Positions 34,185 through 46,318 of a stretch of 64,000 nt of DNA are shown here, in pieces. Position 1 is the stretch's first letter, and the number at the start of each line of letters is the position of its first letter. The position numbers and the translations under genes were made by a program. The notes beneath the pieces are model-generated. The model was not told where the DNA came from. It worked only from the letters and a program-made list of their open reading frames with translations, and ran no database searches. Source of the stretch: Euptelea pleiosperma (lineage: Eukaryota; Streptophyta; Magnoliopsida; Ranunculales; Eupteleaceae); assembly GCA_035048495.1 (NCBI GenBank), contig CM068543.1, forward strand, positions 27,579,751 through 27,643,750, in the 5' to 3' direction.

Positions 34185-35815
34185 GTCTAGGATGAAAGTA
34201 GCTTGATTGGGGAGGATTAAACAATCCATAAGAACCCATAGTCTGCTAGTAAGGATTTTAGCTATGATTTTATAACAGACGTTACATAGATTGATGGCAT
34301 GGAAGTGTTGAATCATTTATATGGGGTCTCAGATTTAGAGATAGGAGCAAGATTGGTATGATTAATAAGGTGAAGCTCTTCCTTTCGGGCAAAAAAAATT
34401 CTGGACCATTGTGATAATGCCAGATTTGACTTCCTCCCAGTAGAACTGGTAAAATAGTCTTGTAAACCAATCAAGTCCAGGTGCCTTACGAGGGCGAATG
34501 CTAAAAACAATTGCTTTTATTTCCTCCTGAGTGACAGGTCGGACATGTAAAGAGTTGTCAGCCTCAGTTATAATAGAAGGGATGATGTGTGAATCAAATT
34601 GGGGTTCGGATGAAGAAAACAATGTAAAAAAGAAGTTACAAAAGCTTGTCCAATTTGTTTTCGACTGTACATCCATTCCCCATTGGAATCCTTGACCTAC
34701 TCAATTTTTTATTTCCTTCTCCACATTATAGCTAGGGTAGAAAAATGAAAAAATTGATATTTATATCTCCTTTCAACTACACATCCCTTGACTTATCCCG
34801 CCACACCATTCTTCCTTTAAAAGAGCCTTTTCTATGTCAAGTTTGAAGACCTGATGTGGGCTAAACAAAGTGGATACGGTCTTTCAAGATCTTGACCCTA
34901 TCATGTATGTTACCTAACCTCTCACGATTCCATTTTTTCATATGCTATTTTAATTTGTTAGTCGAAGTTTCCGAGGAACCCCACTTAAGGGGTATTCAGT
35001 CAATGGGGTCCTCCACGTGTGATCAGCATAGGTTTTACAGTCCAGCTTAAGAGTCCACAGAGAGAGAAATGGAATGGCTTGGATAATTTATTCTGCTCAT
35101 GGGAGGAATTAATGAGTAATGAGTAATGGGCAGTGGTAAGACGCATATGCGCGGTATTAGATAGAGGACTGAAGCATCAGGGAATAGAAGTCTCCATTTG
35201 CCATTAGCATAGGTTTTGTCTAGTCATTCTTGAACAAAGGCAAGCCCATGTCTTCTATTGGACCAAGTGTAGGGGCATCCTTGAAACTCGAGATTAGTGA
35301 TATCAACTTCCAATAGGAATTTTTTGAGAGCTTGGTTCGAGCGAATTTTGGAAGATTGGCCACCTCGCTTTTCCCATGTCTCTGAGAGGTCATAAAGTCA
35401 CCATTAATGAGCCAAGGATAGGAATGTCATAAATAATTAGAGGAGATCCGCAAAAGGATATTGCGATGATGAACTTTTGAATCATCATATAGGAGAGACA
35501 ACAACCACGGGCAACCAGGGAATTTTGATTTTATGAGCAGGTGTAAGACTTGAATAGATTTGGACAGAACATCAATGAGGAAACCCTTTTTTGACAACAC
35601 TAGAAGGCCACCACTTTGGCTGGGGGCCAGTTGAGTAGAGAAGTTAGGGAAACCTAGATGATTACTGAGACTACGATTCTTTTTTTTCTAACAAGAAGAT
35701 GAGGTCAAGATTTTGACCCCGTATGTGGGTTTTGAGAGCCCTCACCATCGAGGGTTTTCCACTTCCTCAACAGTTCCAGGCAAGAATCAACATAATGCCC
35801 TGGGGGAAGATAAGG
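34185..35815 (-). pseudogene. LINE ORF2: endonuclease and start of reverse transcriptase
   Basis: Read on the minus strand from about 35815: ILAWNC-GSGKPSMVRALKT (the usual start of L1 endonuclease), QNLDLIFLLE and SGGLLVLSKKGF. A long frame-shifted endonuclease stretch follows, including FQGCPYTWSN. From 34676 an open frame of 104 residues gives the RT approach: PVTQEEIKAIVFSIRPRKAP, then GLDWFTRLFYQFYW. It continues to a diverged NVCYKIIAKIL-like block and stops at 34185, where gypsy-LTR sequence begins. Stops and frameshifts are frequent. The missing next RT block is found at 27255-27500. Confidence 0.82.
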
Positions 35816-36545
35816 ACCTGCCACTCGCGCTCGTTTATGATTGCCAAGAACAAAAAGAAAGCAAGCAAAAATAAACTAGTAGAACTAAAATGTAAACAAA
35901 TGTACCTTAGATCTCTCATTTTTTAGCTCCTCTGCTGAGTCAATGTCCACTAACTACTTCTGTAGGTTGTGTGAAGAGGAGGGTTCGCTGGCTGGCAGGA
36001 ACTCTAGAGGGGTATCCATGATAATCTCTCTATCCACATGGGTTCCACCTTCTTGCTCTTTGTCCATTTCCAGAAGAGGGGTTGGAGATTTAGAGCTTTT
36101 AGGTTCTAGAGAGAAAATACTAGTATGTGAGGCTGTAGGCCTAGGTTGTTAGGGAATCAGACCCAAGCCTGAAGGATAGACATGGGATGCTGGATTAGCT
36201 GGCAGGGTATTAGTGGGGATGCATGGGTTAGTTCAAGTTTTGAGATTGGAGGTTAGGGTTCTAGAGGAGGGAAGGCATAACCGGTGGTGCATTAGTAATA
36301 GACCACAATGGGTTACCATGAGGGTGCAACACTAACAGATCAAAATTTTCCTCCCCAAGTCATCTAGGTGGGTCCATGAGTCTAACTAGTCCCATCTCCT
36401 AAACGCTTTGCAGAAGATCGGGGAGGTTTGACATGTAAAACTTGTTGTTCTTTAGGTATATGAAACTTAGATTTTTCCGCGTCGTTGGTTACGGAAACCC
36501 TTGATTTCAACAATATTTGTAATTTTTTCGATTTTGTTCACTTAA
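35816..36545 (-). pseudogene. LINE ORF1 C-terminal region and ORF1-ORF2 linker
   Basis: The minus strand carries broken coding-like sequence, including VSVTNDAEKSKFHIPKEQQ, VLHVKPPRSSAKR and the acidic EMDKEQEGGTHVDREIIMDT. This is typical of the low-complexity C-terminal part of plant L1 ORF1. It ends near 36545 at family A sequence. Confidence 0.55.
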
Positions 36546-37845
36546 TCTGCAAAAATGCAGATTTGCACAGTGGCTCGTGTCGGATATCGTCCGCACTTGG
36601 GGTTAGGGCAAATAAGAACAATAATAACAGAAAATGCTGAGGATTTATGGAAGGGTGAGAATGGTGATATGATCAAATTTTAAAACATTCTTTGGAGATT
36701 TTTAGTGAGAGAAAATGCTACAAATTTTGAGAATCGTAAAGAACATTAATTAAATGAGAAATTGAATAACAACCATTAAATTAATTAATTAAAAATTCCT
36801 TATTACAATCAATTGAAACTTGAACAAAATGAAAATGCATAATTAACTATGCTAGAAAGCAATTAGAGAAGCCAGAGAGAGAGATAAATTTAGAGAGAGA
36901 AAATGAGGATTAAGTTAGAGAGAGAATGAAGAATTTTAGAGAGAGAAAGAGAGGGTAGAGGGATGGTTTTTAGTGAAGGAAAGTAGAGAGAGAAGACACT
37001 AAATCTAGCGAGAGAGAGAAGATGAGAGAGAAAATTACCATTTGCACTAACCATTTGAAAAGAAGAAAGGTGGTTGGGGTGCTGCCCATGTGGATGGAAG
37101 ATCCAATCGATGTGCAGCATCAGAGAACTAGACTCAAAAAGTTACATGAGGTTAACCGTGAAAGGCATGCATGGCCTTGGAGAGGCAGTCCAGGTGGTCT
37201 ATACTCCGGAGTTGAATACCCAAACCAGGTGATGGAGGGAGGTGGTGTGCACGGCCTGTGGTGGTGCAAGTCATTGTTGTAACAGAGAAGGAACTGGTTG
37301 CAGACCGTGAAGATTGAGATGGTTTGCCGGTGCAAAATGAAGTGTTGACCTGTCGGTTGTGGGGCCTGCAAGTAGAGAGATGGGAGGAGCTATGTGTTGC
37401 TGTTTTACCCTGTGAGAAGCCGTAAAGATGGACCTAGGTTGTAGCACCGTTGAAGATCAGCAACAGGTGGACGGTGGTGGCTAACTGTGCAAACGTTAAT
37501 GGAAGGGGTGGTGTACCAGCAAAAACAATATTGGACAGCAACATGGTGGATGTGCAGTAGCTTGGAATCCTCTCCAAGGCGTTAACAGCATGGGAGAACG
37601 GCCTGGAATTTCACCAGCAGGTTGCAGGCTTCTAAAAGTTGCTGGTGCTTGACGTTGCAAGAAGGGAGAGGAACTGGTGCTGTATTTTCCGACAGGTGTG
37701 GAGAAAAGAGATCTCTGATATTTGAATAGTAGATCTGAGATCTACTTGGCAGCAATTGTCAAGATTCACCTGCTGGAGATGGGCTGCTAGTGGAGAGAAA
37801 TGAAGAGCTCGCCGGAGAAGACGAACCAGTCCGACGAGCTTGACG

Positions 37846-37847
<2 letters not shown>

Positions 37848-37877
<30 letters not shown>

Positions 37878-37930
37878 AAGAAGAAGAAGAAGAAAAAGGA
37901 GAAGAAGGAGAAGGAGGAGGAGGAGGAGAA
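37848..37930. repeat. (GAA)n microsatellite
   Basis: GAAGAA repeats pass into GGAGAAGGAGAAG, giving lysine/glutamate and serine/phenylalanine runs in the overlapping open frames; these are not genes. Confidence 0.95.
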
Positions 37931-38828
37931 GAAGCTTGTGGCTTTACTGGTTGGAGAACACCGGTGGTTGGAGAAGGGAGGTGCTGTGTTGCACGCAGGC
38001 GGTGGAGTTTCAAGGCTAAGAAGAGCCGTGATAGAAGAGATCTGAGAGGTTTGAGAGAAGGTGGAGTGCAGCAAACAAAGAGCCACCGTTTGATAAGCAA
38101 CCGGTAGCTGTAATGGTGGAGTGCTGTAATGGTTCACTTGGAAGAGCAGCAACTTGCTGTAATGGTTCTATTGCAAGAATGTATATCCCTCTATAGAAAC
38201 TGTGGGTTTCTATTTATTAGAGACCCACGGTCTCTAAAAATTTATTTCTCCCAAAAGGAAAGAAAAAAAAAAGCTTTTCAAAAATAAGGTTGCCTTTTGT
38301 AAAAAAAAATATTTTCAAAAATCTTCAATGATTTTGAAATTTTGAAAATTTCTCCAAACGAAGGTTTCCAACAAATGCTCAACTTTCTAGATCTTTCCTT
38401 TTTGAATAAATGCATTCCGAACAAACTATTTTCTTTTTTTGGTAGGTTTCTTTTCTTGCAAAAGTCAAAGCTTTAATGCCACCTCATCCCACGAATGTGA
38501 TCGCATGTGTGAGCATGTACCGCATCCCATGCTAAAAAATTATCTCCTCCATATGATTTATGGCCGACAACATTATTTGTGTGGATGATGAGGTGATTGG
38601 GTGTGATGATGGGTTAGATGATTGGATGAGTGATTTACTGGTGATCGAACAGTATACTGGGATGGTGATGATCGGATGGATTATCGGACGGTGGAGATTA
38701 GCCAAGGTAGGCCATAGGATTGAGTGACTGAGGAGGGAGAGAGGATCGGATGATTTAGATTGTGAGCAGAGAGAGAATGAGGATCCAGAGAGAGGAGAGA
38801 GAAAATGTTACAAAATAAAGAGAAAAAT

Positions 38829-38900
38829 GCTAGCAGAGGGTCTTGAACCCTGGTCTTTGACTTGGTCTCCTGCATGCTTTACCAACTGAGTAGGCCTCAT
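38829..38900 (-). repeat. tRNA-like segment in family A copy 2
   Basis: The minus strand reads CTCAGTTGGTAAAGCATGC then GGGTTCAAGACCC, aligning base for base with 17262-17332 apart from a few changes. Confidence 0.6.
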
Positions 38901-39385
38901 CTTATGTTAGTTGATAAGCTTTAATCTCCGTAGTCTCTTCTTTGGGGGCTTGTCTCTCCTTCTATCTTGATTTTTTCTCAAGCTTTTCCGACTCTCTGGC
39001 TCTTCCCGTCTTTGGCCTACTTCTTCTTGTCTAAGTCCATTGGCTCTTTATGCTTTGATTAAAGACTATGGCAGTCAGTTGTGGGCCCACAATCCCTAAA
39101 ATTCTCTAATCGGGTTTCCTGTGACAAAAGAAGCGCGTAATGAGACTGACTTCGCTTGTGGATCAATTAACTGCGTATGAATGCATGCGAATATACCATT
39201 TTAACCAGAAAAGTGTGTTCTACAGAATGAGAGAAACTCTGACGTAGAAATGTTGATAAAAAATATAGTTTTACGTAGAAGAGTGTGACAATGCTAGAAG
39301 GATAATTGATTGCCCATAAAAACTTTTCTATTGGGTGTGATATACTCTATTGGTAGATTGTCCTTCTAGTATATCTATTTATTAA

Positions 39386-39442
39386 TCTGAAAGTGGAGCC
39401 CTAGAGAAGGGATGCCCAGAGCCTCCAATCGAGTATGCTCAT
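39386..39442 (-). pseudogene. LINE ORF1 fragment between family A and Tat element
   Basis: The minus strand reads HTRLEALGIPSLGLHFQ in one frame. Across the Tat element it continues the frame that ends QIEQDE at 51865, and across family A it continues into the ORF1 tail near 36540. Confidence 0.6.
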
Positions 39443-40659
39443 TGTGGGTGCCGTATTTTCTGGCAAATGATATGATGACACGTGTGCTTTCTACACACGT
39501 GCGGTATTAGAAGCTTGACGCGTGGTATTATTATCGTGCGTAAGTAAATGCCAGAGATATCGACAGAGGGCATAGCCATCCTTTCGCTGCCAAGCAACTT
39601 CCATTAATGGAAATGCCACGTGCCAAGTGAGACGATTAGGGAGAAATATCTCGAGGCGGAGTTAATAACAGAATGCATTAACATCTTTAACATTAAATAT
39701 GTCGGGAAGCATTCAATCTTGTTTGACATATTGATGGTAGATCTTAACGGGATTTCTATTCAATCAATCCCGGCAATGTCAAATGAGGTCAATAGACTTA
39801 CTTGACGGGATCCATTTCCATCTTATCCCGGCAAGGTCGTATGACCTACTGATGCATACATCCCGACAATGTCAAATGAGGTCAACAGACTTACTTGACG
39901 GGATCTATTTCCATCTTATCCCGGCAAGGTCATATGACTTGCTGATGCATACATCCCGACAATGTCAAACGAGGTCAACAGACTTGACGGGATCTATTTT
40001 CATATTATCCTGGCAAGGTCATATGACTTGTTGATGCATATATCCCGGCAAAGCCAGATGAGGTCAAATGATTTACGTGGCGAGATCTCTTACGTATGAG
40101 ATAAGTATTCTGAACATAATCGATTTCTTAACTGATGAATATTGGCCACATGGCAGCTAGTTGAACTATCACGAATTCAACATCCCCTTGTCCAAATACC
40201 TGACACGAAGGATGCAACCTCAGTGTCACTTCAGTTATTTCAGGTATAACCGAATCAAGGAAGTCAAGATCTAACCAGAAGATTCTATTTTATAACAGAA
40301 TCCATCCGAGTCATCATTGACTGATAATGACTAGACACGTGGAAGGTGAGTCACGCCAGTTCTAAGGCTATAAATATAAGACCCTCAGAACTGAGGAAAT
40401 AATCTTGCTCTCCAGATCCAGATAGCCTAAACTCTGAAACATTTTACTATTTTCGTGAACCCTGTTACATTTCCTAAGCTAACTTGAGCATCGAAGTCTT
40501 GTCAACAGGTACAACCATATCTCATCTGGAGATCATCCTATCCTTCGCAGAGGAGAAAGCAGTTTCATCCTGGAGTATCAGAGTCGTTCGATCATCACCA
40601 AAATCCGAATCGTCTGACCTCAAAGATTGTGTGGGTTAGATCAGATATTTTCCCCCACA
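39443..40659 (+). repeat. 5' LTR of Tat element
   Basis: 1217 bp, TGTGGGTGCC to TTCCCCCACA. A promoter-like GGCTATAAATATAAG lies near 40368. It contains three tandem 93-bp units from 39778 to about 40055; the other LTR has four. Confidence 0.95.
39778..40055 (+). repeat. 93-bp tandem units in 5' LTR (3 copies)
   Basis: The unit runs from GTCAAATGAGGTCAA through TTACTTGACGGGATC and TCTTATCCCGGCAAGGTC to ACATCCCGACAAT. The third unit has lost the TTAC of the second block. Confidence 0.9.
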
Positions 40660-40664
40660 TCTTT

Positions 40665-40682
40665 TGGCGCCGTCTGTGGGAA
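40665..40682 (+). other. primer-binding site of Tat element
   Basis: TGGCGCCGTCTGTGGGAA begins five bases after the LTR. The leading TGG matches the CCA end of a primer tRNA; I do not assign the tRNA. Confidence 0.85.
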
Positions 40683-40725
40683 GCGAGGAGAAGTTTTCCA
40701 TTCTAAGAGAGATTCGATTCGAGTA

Positions 40726-42126
40726 TTGGTGGATACCAGACGCACTGGCCTCAGGAGTGGAAGAGAGAAGAATCCTCCTAGCGATCTCATAAATGCTATC
40801 ACGGAGGGCAGAAGGACTAGAGAACTGGACAATCAGCGGAAATTGATTGCCCATCTGCGCGAAGAGAATGAAGAGTTGAAGCAGCGGATGATAGTTGAAC
40901 GAACTGGTAGCTATATATCTGGTACAGCCAGACATAGTCATCATGAGAAGAGTCATTTCCATTCAGACAGGTCACATTCAGAGGAATCTGTCCTGCGGAA
41001 TCCACGGAGCAGACATGGGGATTCCCAAATCCCACTTCCGGAGAAGTGTCATAAGGCCGAGTCTTCCTGTCAACGAAGCTCGGATCATATTCAACCCGAA
41101 ACCAGGAAGCAGATTGCTGATCTAGTAGCTGAGATGATGGAAAAGAAAGAAACATTGGCTGATAAGATGACTGCAATGGCGACGAGAGGTCCTAGAGATT
41201 CTCCTTTTATAGAAGAGATACAGGGATATCGTGCCCCAAAATCTTTCTCATATCCCAAATTTTCAATATTCACAGGAACTACAGATCCCGTGAACCATGT
41301 ACTTCGCTTCAGGAAAGCGATGACAATGTGGGAGTTCCATGACGAACTCCTTTGCAGAATGTTCCCCTCTACTTTGAGTGATGATGCACTGATCTCGTTT
41401 AACCAGATAGCCCCCCGGACCATTTCTGATTTCACCAAGTTGAGCACCCTCTTCATCACTAGATATTCTTGCAATAGATTGCATAAGAATGACGTCGACG
41501 TGTTGTTTAATGTACGCTGTGATCAGAAGGAGACATTGCGGGATTTTACAAAAAGATTCTGTACTCCCATGACCACAGTGGAAGATTGTGATGATAAGCA
41601 TGCCGTTACAGCCTTTCGGAACGCATTGCCTACAGGTTCTGGGCTGTATATGTCCTTAACCAAGAATAGGCCGATAAGTATGGAAGTCTTGTTCCTTTGA
41701 GTTGAAAAGTACTCTAAACTCGAAGATGACACACTCCAACGGGGCCAAGGAGTGGCTGTATCAGTGAATGAAGTGAAGAAGGCTCCGACGTCCAGCAAAA
41801 TTTCTGAGGGAAAGCAGAAGGTTGCTAATGAGGGTACGACAACAGAGATTCCTGAGAAGAAACCAGAGAAGTCGGGAAGTACTGGTCAATATCCTCGTCG
41901 AGAGAAGAGGATTTTTACAGCGTTGAACAAGACTCACAGTCAGATCTTTGATCTGATTAAGAATGAGAAATATCTCTAATATCCCAGACCAATGAGGCCG
42001 GACTTGAAGGAAAATAGAGATATGACGAAGTTCTGTGTCTTCCACCAAGAAGCTGGGCACATAACAGATAAATGCTGGGCGTTGAGGCACAAGATTGAGG
42101 ACCTTATTAACCAAGGCTACTTGTAA
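40726..42126 (+). pseudogene. Tat gag polyprotein region
   Basis: Capsid precursor of the element. The frame is open from the leader to a TGA at 41698. The usual start of Tat gag, Met before VDTRR, appears here as TTG at 40726, so the start codon looks lost. Residues around 41230-41470 hold the retrotransposon gag core: RAPKSFSYPKFSIFTGTTDP, VNHVLRFRKAM, CRMFPSTLSDDALISF and SDFTKLSTLFITRY. After the TGA the frame continues through a Lys/Glu-rich stretch. A zinc-knuckle-like CVFHQEAGHITDKC (CxxH spacing) at about 42034-42077 comes between stops TAA 41977 and TAA 42124. A coiled-coil-like REENEELKQRM lies near 40860. Confidence 0.85.
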
Positions 42127-42213
42127 CAGTTTACTACCAACACGACTGGGGTAGTAGCTGGAGCCGAGGTTCCCAAGAAAGACAAGAACCCCGTTAAGCA
42201 ACAAGAACGCGGG

Positions 42214-42915
42214 TTGGTGATTGACGTTATATACGGGAGAGGACAACAACTATCCCGTGGAGAAACGGAGAGGGTAGACAGGATCAAAATCAGGAAGGTT
42301 GAACACCTGAATGAGATCCTGCACCTATCAACGGGTCCTAGAATGACAGACCCAGTGGAGATGATGGAGAGTACTGATGCAACTATTTTCTTCTCCGACA
42401 AAGATCTCGTGGGAGTATATCATCTGCATTTGGATGCGTTAATGCTCACTTTACCTGTGGGCAATTACGAGGTGAAGCGTCTGCTGATAGATCCAGGTAG
42501 CTCAGCCAAAATTCTGTTTGCAAAGGCTTATAGGAGGATGGGTTTTAACCCATCAGATCTTATCCAGAGCAATGTTCCCCTGGTCGGGTTTAGTGGCCAG
42601 AGAGAGTATGCTCTAGGAAAGGTAATTCTGCCAGTAAAGACGGGACCGATCACGTCCATGGTGGAATTTCTTGTTCTAGATACACCATCCCCCTATAATG
42701 GCATTTTGGGAAGAGGATGGATACATGAGGTGAAGGGTGTACCATCCACATATCATCAATTGTTCCGATTCCCGACTGATCACGGGATTATGGAGCTTAA
42801 AAGAGATCAAGCCATCTCAACAAAATGTTATGCCATGGCCCTTAGACCGAAGAGTGTCCCAGACCAGGAGGATCATCATGGAGAGGGGACCTCATCTGTG
42901 ATTGCTGAGCAATAG
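42214..42915 (+). pseudogene. Tat aspartic protease region
   Basis: In the same frame as gag. VKRLLIDPGSSAKILF at about 42474-42520 is the protease active-site block, with DPGSS where most retroviral-type proteases have DTGSS/DSGSS. The flap and C-terminal part (EFLVLDTPSPYNGILGRGWI) follow at 42664-42723 with the conserved ILGR. The open stretch ends at TAG 42913. Confidence 0.85.
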
Positions 42916-42999
42916 CAATCAGAGCGCATCCCGGCAAGTCTAGAGCAGGCTGCGCCGAGCCGGGAAGGTGATAATGTTATATTTGAGCGAGGGACCATT

Positions 43000-44470
43000 C
43001 CTACAGTGGAAGAAACTGATCAGATCAACCTCGGTAGTGAGGAAGATCCAAAGTATACTTTTATCGGGGCTAGTTTATCTGTTGAAGATAAGATATCCTA
43101 CACTGATTTTCTAAAATCTTATATGGATGTTTTTGCATGGTCATTCAACGATATACCGGGTATTCCTCCCGAAATCTCTTGTCATCGTTTATAGGTAAAT
43201 AGTAAGCATTTACCTGTGAAGTAGAGACCTCGAAGGATTGCTCCCGAAAAGCAGCAGGCAGTCCAAGAGGAGATTGATAAACTCCTAGAGGCCAGGTTCA
43301 TCCGTGAAGTTAACAATGCTCAATGGTTAGCCAACATAGTTGCTGTTCCAAAGAAGAATGGGAAGATCAGAGTTTGCATAGACTTCACCCATTTGAATAA
43401 GGCCTGCCCTAAAGATCCATATCCCTTGCCTAGGATTGATCAACTTGTTGACGCTACCTCAGGGTATGAAATCTTGTCTTTCATGGATGGGTACTCGGGC
43501 TACAATCTGATTCCGTTGTATGAGCCAGATCAGGAAATGACGGCCTTCACGACTGATAGGGGCGCCTTTTGTTACAAAGTGATGCCTTTTGGCCTCAAAA
43601 ACGCAGGAGCCACTTATCAGCGCCTCGTCAATAGAATGTTCCATGACATGATTGGCGTGACAATGGAAGTATATATAGATGATATGATGGTTAAAACGCG
43701 GACTCGGGAACTTCATCTGGGAGATCTCGGGAGAACATTCGACCGTCTACGGGAGTATCAAATGAAGCTCAATCCTGCCAAATGCATCTTTGGAGTGACC
43801 TTTGGGAAGTTTCTAGGTTATCTCATTACAAGACGAGAAATTGAAGTTAATCCTGAGTAGATCAGGGCCTTGACGGAAATGCCTTCACCGAAGAATAGGA
43901 AGGAAGTCCAAAAGCTAGCTGGGAGGATAGCAGCATTAAATCGCTTCATAGCGAGATCGTCAGATAGATGCAGACCTTTATTCAGGCTCTTGAAGAAGAA
44001 TGGGAGGTTTGATTGGACGGAGGAATGTGATGTAGCCTTCCAAAAGCTTAAACACTATCTCTCCCAACCTCCAATTCTTTCTAAACCCAATCAAGGGGAG
44101 CCTTTAGGTCTCTATTTGGCTACTATTGATGAATCTATCAGCGCCGTCCTCTTCCGTGAGCTCGACCGAGAAGAACGGCCAGTATATTTTATCAGTAAAA
44201 CTCTTATTGGAGCAGAAATGAGATATGCCACAATCGAGAAAGCTGCTCTTGCTTTTATTTATGCTTCTAGGCGTCTTAAACCCTACTTCGAAGGAAGAAC
44301 TATTACAGTCTACACAGAGCATCCTTTGAAATCTATACTCGGTAAGATCGATTTATCAGGGAGAATGACTAAATGGGCCATCTATTTTGCTCAGTATGAC
44401 ATTCAGTTCTCAGCAAGGACATCCGAGAAGGGACATGCCTTAGTCGGGTTTTTGGCTGATTTCCCAGTTC
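43000..44470 (+). pseudogene. Tat reverse transcriptase and RNase H
   Basis: Same frame as gag. An FAWS box (VFAWSFNDIPGI) near 43130 precedes RT. RT blocks are VPKKNGKIRVCIDFTHLNKA, FMDGYSGYN, FCYKVMPFGLKNAGATYQ and the catalytic YIDDMMVKT (43669-43695). RNase H follows from about 44010: DVAFQKLKHYLSQPP, LGLYLATIDESISAVL, RPVYFISKTL, KAALAFIYASRRLKPYF and KWAIYFAQYDIQF. The first catalytic Asp position of a typical Ty3 RNase H reads LATIDES, consistent with decay of this first RNase H in elements that own a second one. Stops TAG 43192, TAG 43222 and TAG 43858 each sit where the family has Gln. Confidence 0.9.
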
Positions 44471-44539
44471 AAGATGTGGCAGATACTGGGGGCGAAGACA
44501 AAGAAGTTCTTCTACTTTCCGAGATGCCAGAGATGTTGA

Positions 44540-44935
44540 ATCCTAAGACGGGGTGGAGGTTGTTTACTGATGGATCTGCCAACGAGAATGGATCGGGTAT
44601 ATGAGTTGTTCTGGTCACACCCGAGAACACTAGATTGGAAAAATCTGTTAAACTCGAGTTCGTGGCATCCAATAATAAAGTAGAATATGAAGCAATGATT
44701 TTAGGGCTCCAGACAGCACTAGATCTCGGGATAAAGGATATTACCGTATATATTGATTCTCAGTTGGTCGTCAGTCAATACGCTGGGACATATCTAGCCC
44801 GAGATGAGAGGATGGTAGCTTATTTAGATATCGTTCAGCAATTGGCAGGACGATTCGATAACCTAGAGGTTCATCAATTACCTCGAATGAAAAATCGGCA
44901 TGCTGATGCCTTGGCCTATTTGTCCACTATGTTGG
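44540..44935 (+). pseudogene. Tat second (archaeal-type) RNase H
   Basis: WRLFTDGSANENGSGI, then a TGA at 44602 (Gly expected), then VEYEAMILGLQTALDLG, VYIDSQLVVSQ and NRHADALAYLS. The catalytic residues Asp (FTDGS), Glu (EYEAM), Asp (IDSQL) and Asp (HADAL) are all present. This second RNase H before integrase is the diagnostic feature of the Tat lineage. Confidence 0.9.
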
Positions 44936-45169
44936 GAGGAACTGAGTCAAGAACCATACCCGTGGACTATCAAGAATTCCCAAGTATTCACTTACCCGTT
45001 CAGATGTACTTAGCCCCGATTGAGGTTGATCATGAGCCAAGTTGGATGGATGATTTTCGAAGGTATTTACAGAATGGAGAACTCCCATCTAGGAGAGATG
45101 CAGCGAAAAGAATTCAGAGGCTTGGAAGAAGATACACCATGGTAGGCCAGGATTTGTACAGAAAATCAG

Positions 45170-46279
45170 CATCAGGCCCCCTCCTCAGATGTCTTACCCC
45201 CAGTGAATCTCAGCAAGTCCTTCTTGAGATACACGCGGGTGAATGTGGAAATCATTCGGGGGCGAGGACCTTGGCACATAAAGCCATGAGCCAAGGTTAT
45301 TTTTGGCCCTATATGCAGAAAGATGCCAAGTTGCTTGTCAAGAAATGTGAGAAAATGTCATAAATATTTTCCGTTGGTCAAAGTTCCCGCCGAAGAGTTA
45401 CATCCTGTATTCAGTCCATGGCAATTTGCAAAATGGGGATTGGATATAATGGGACCATTCCCGACAGCCCCAGGGAATGTCAGGTTCTTACTGGTAGCCA
45501 CAGATTACTTCACAAAGTGGATCGAAGTAGTTCCATTAGTTCAGGTGCAGTCTTCACATGTTAAGAGGTTCTTGTGGGAGAATATCATCTGCCGATTCGG
45601 CATTCCGGAGGAGATTGTCACGGACAATGGAACCTAGTTTGATTCCACCGAGGTGAAAGCTCTGTGTTAGGCTTTGAATATAAAGAAGCGGTTATCTGCC
45701 CCGAGATACCCCCAGAGTAATGGACTTGTTGAAAGAGCAAATCGAGTTATACTCGAAAATTTGAAGAAGAGGCTGGATCAGGCAAAGGGAAAATAGGCAG
45801 AAGAATTGTCGGGAGTACTATGGGCATACCAGACTACCCCGAGAAGAACTACTAGAGAATCTCCATTTTCCATGGCCTATGGGTCAGAAGCAGTGATCCC
45901 TACAGAAGTTGTTGTCCCGACATCTCCTACTCAGGCTGTCAATACTAGACAGAATGAGAAAATCCTGGCTCGAGATAATGATTTATTAGAAGAACGGCGC
46001 GAACAGGCAGTTGTGAGATTGGCAAATTATCAGCAAACCATCAAACGATAGTATGATCGCCGTGTCAGACGCAGGACCTTCAAAGTTGGAGATTTGGTAT
46101 TGAGAAAAGTATTTGACAATACTAGAGAACCTGGGAGTGGCAAATTGGGTGACAATTGGGAAGGTCCTTACCTTATTGACAGGATTGAACAGAATGGGGC
46201 ATATTACTTGAAAACACAGGATGAAGATGTATTTGAAAGGCCGTGGAACGCATTTAATATGCGCACCTTATATCAATAA
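45170..46279 (+). pseudogene. Tat integrase
   Basis: The zinc-binding start reads EIHAGECGNHSGARTLAHKA and LVKKCEK. The frame then shifts at an AAAA run near 45352 (one extra base), after which CHKYFPLVK continues in the next frame. The catalytic core has GLDIMGPFP (Asp), IVTDNGT (Asp) and SNGLVERANR (Glu). Stops TAG 45635, TAG 45668, TAG 45794 and TAG 46049 fall where Gln or Trp is expected. The C-terminal part (GDLVLRKVFDN, LGDNWEGPYLIDRI, ERPWNAFNMRTLYQ) ends at TAA 46277-46279, the end of pol. Confidence 0.9.
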
Positions 46280-46318
46280 AGATGACTCCAAATTTCTCAT
46301 ACAAGAAACATCATCATC

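Larger units (their letters stand above)
36546..39320 (-). mobile_element. family A long repeat, copy 2
   Basis: Inverted counterpart of 16810-19495; see that entry for shared landmarks. On the minus strand a TATA-like TCTAATAAATAGAAACCC lies near 38215. A (GAA)n run at 37848-37930 lies in the expanded middle part. LINE ORF1 sequence flanks it on both sides, so it inserted into the LINE. An octamer CAGATTAA occurs at both borders (near 36553 and near 39393) and may be its target duplication, which would put the right end at about 39385. Confidence 0.6.

Noticed and set aside
37759..38152. Open frames with Lys, Ser or Phe runs
   Set aside because: They arise from the (GAA)n microsatellite and overlap on both strands.
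40636..42401. Minus-strand ORFs opposite gag
   Set aside because: They are shadows of the gag-pol frame. Only the 47.2-50.0 kb minus-strand frames show independent splice sites, domain-like blocks and a TATA box.
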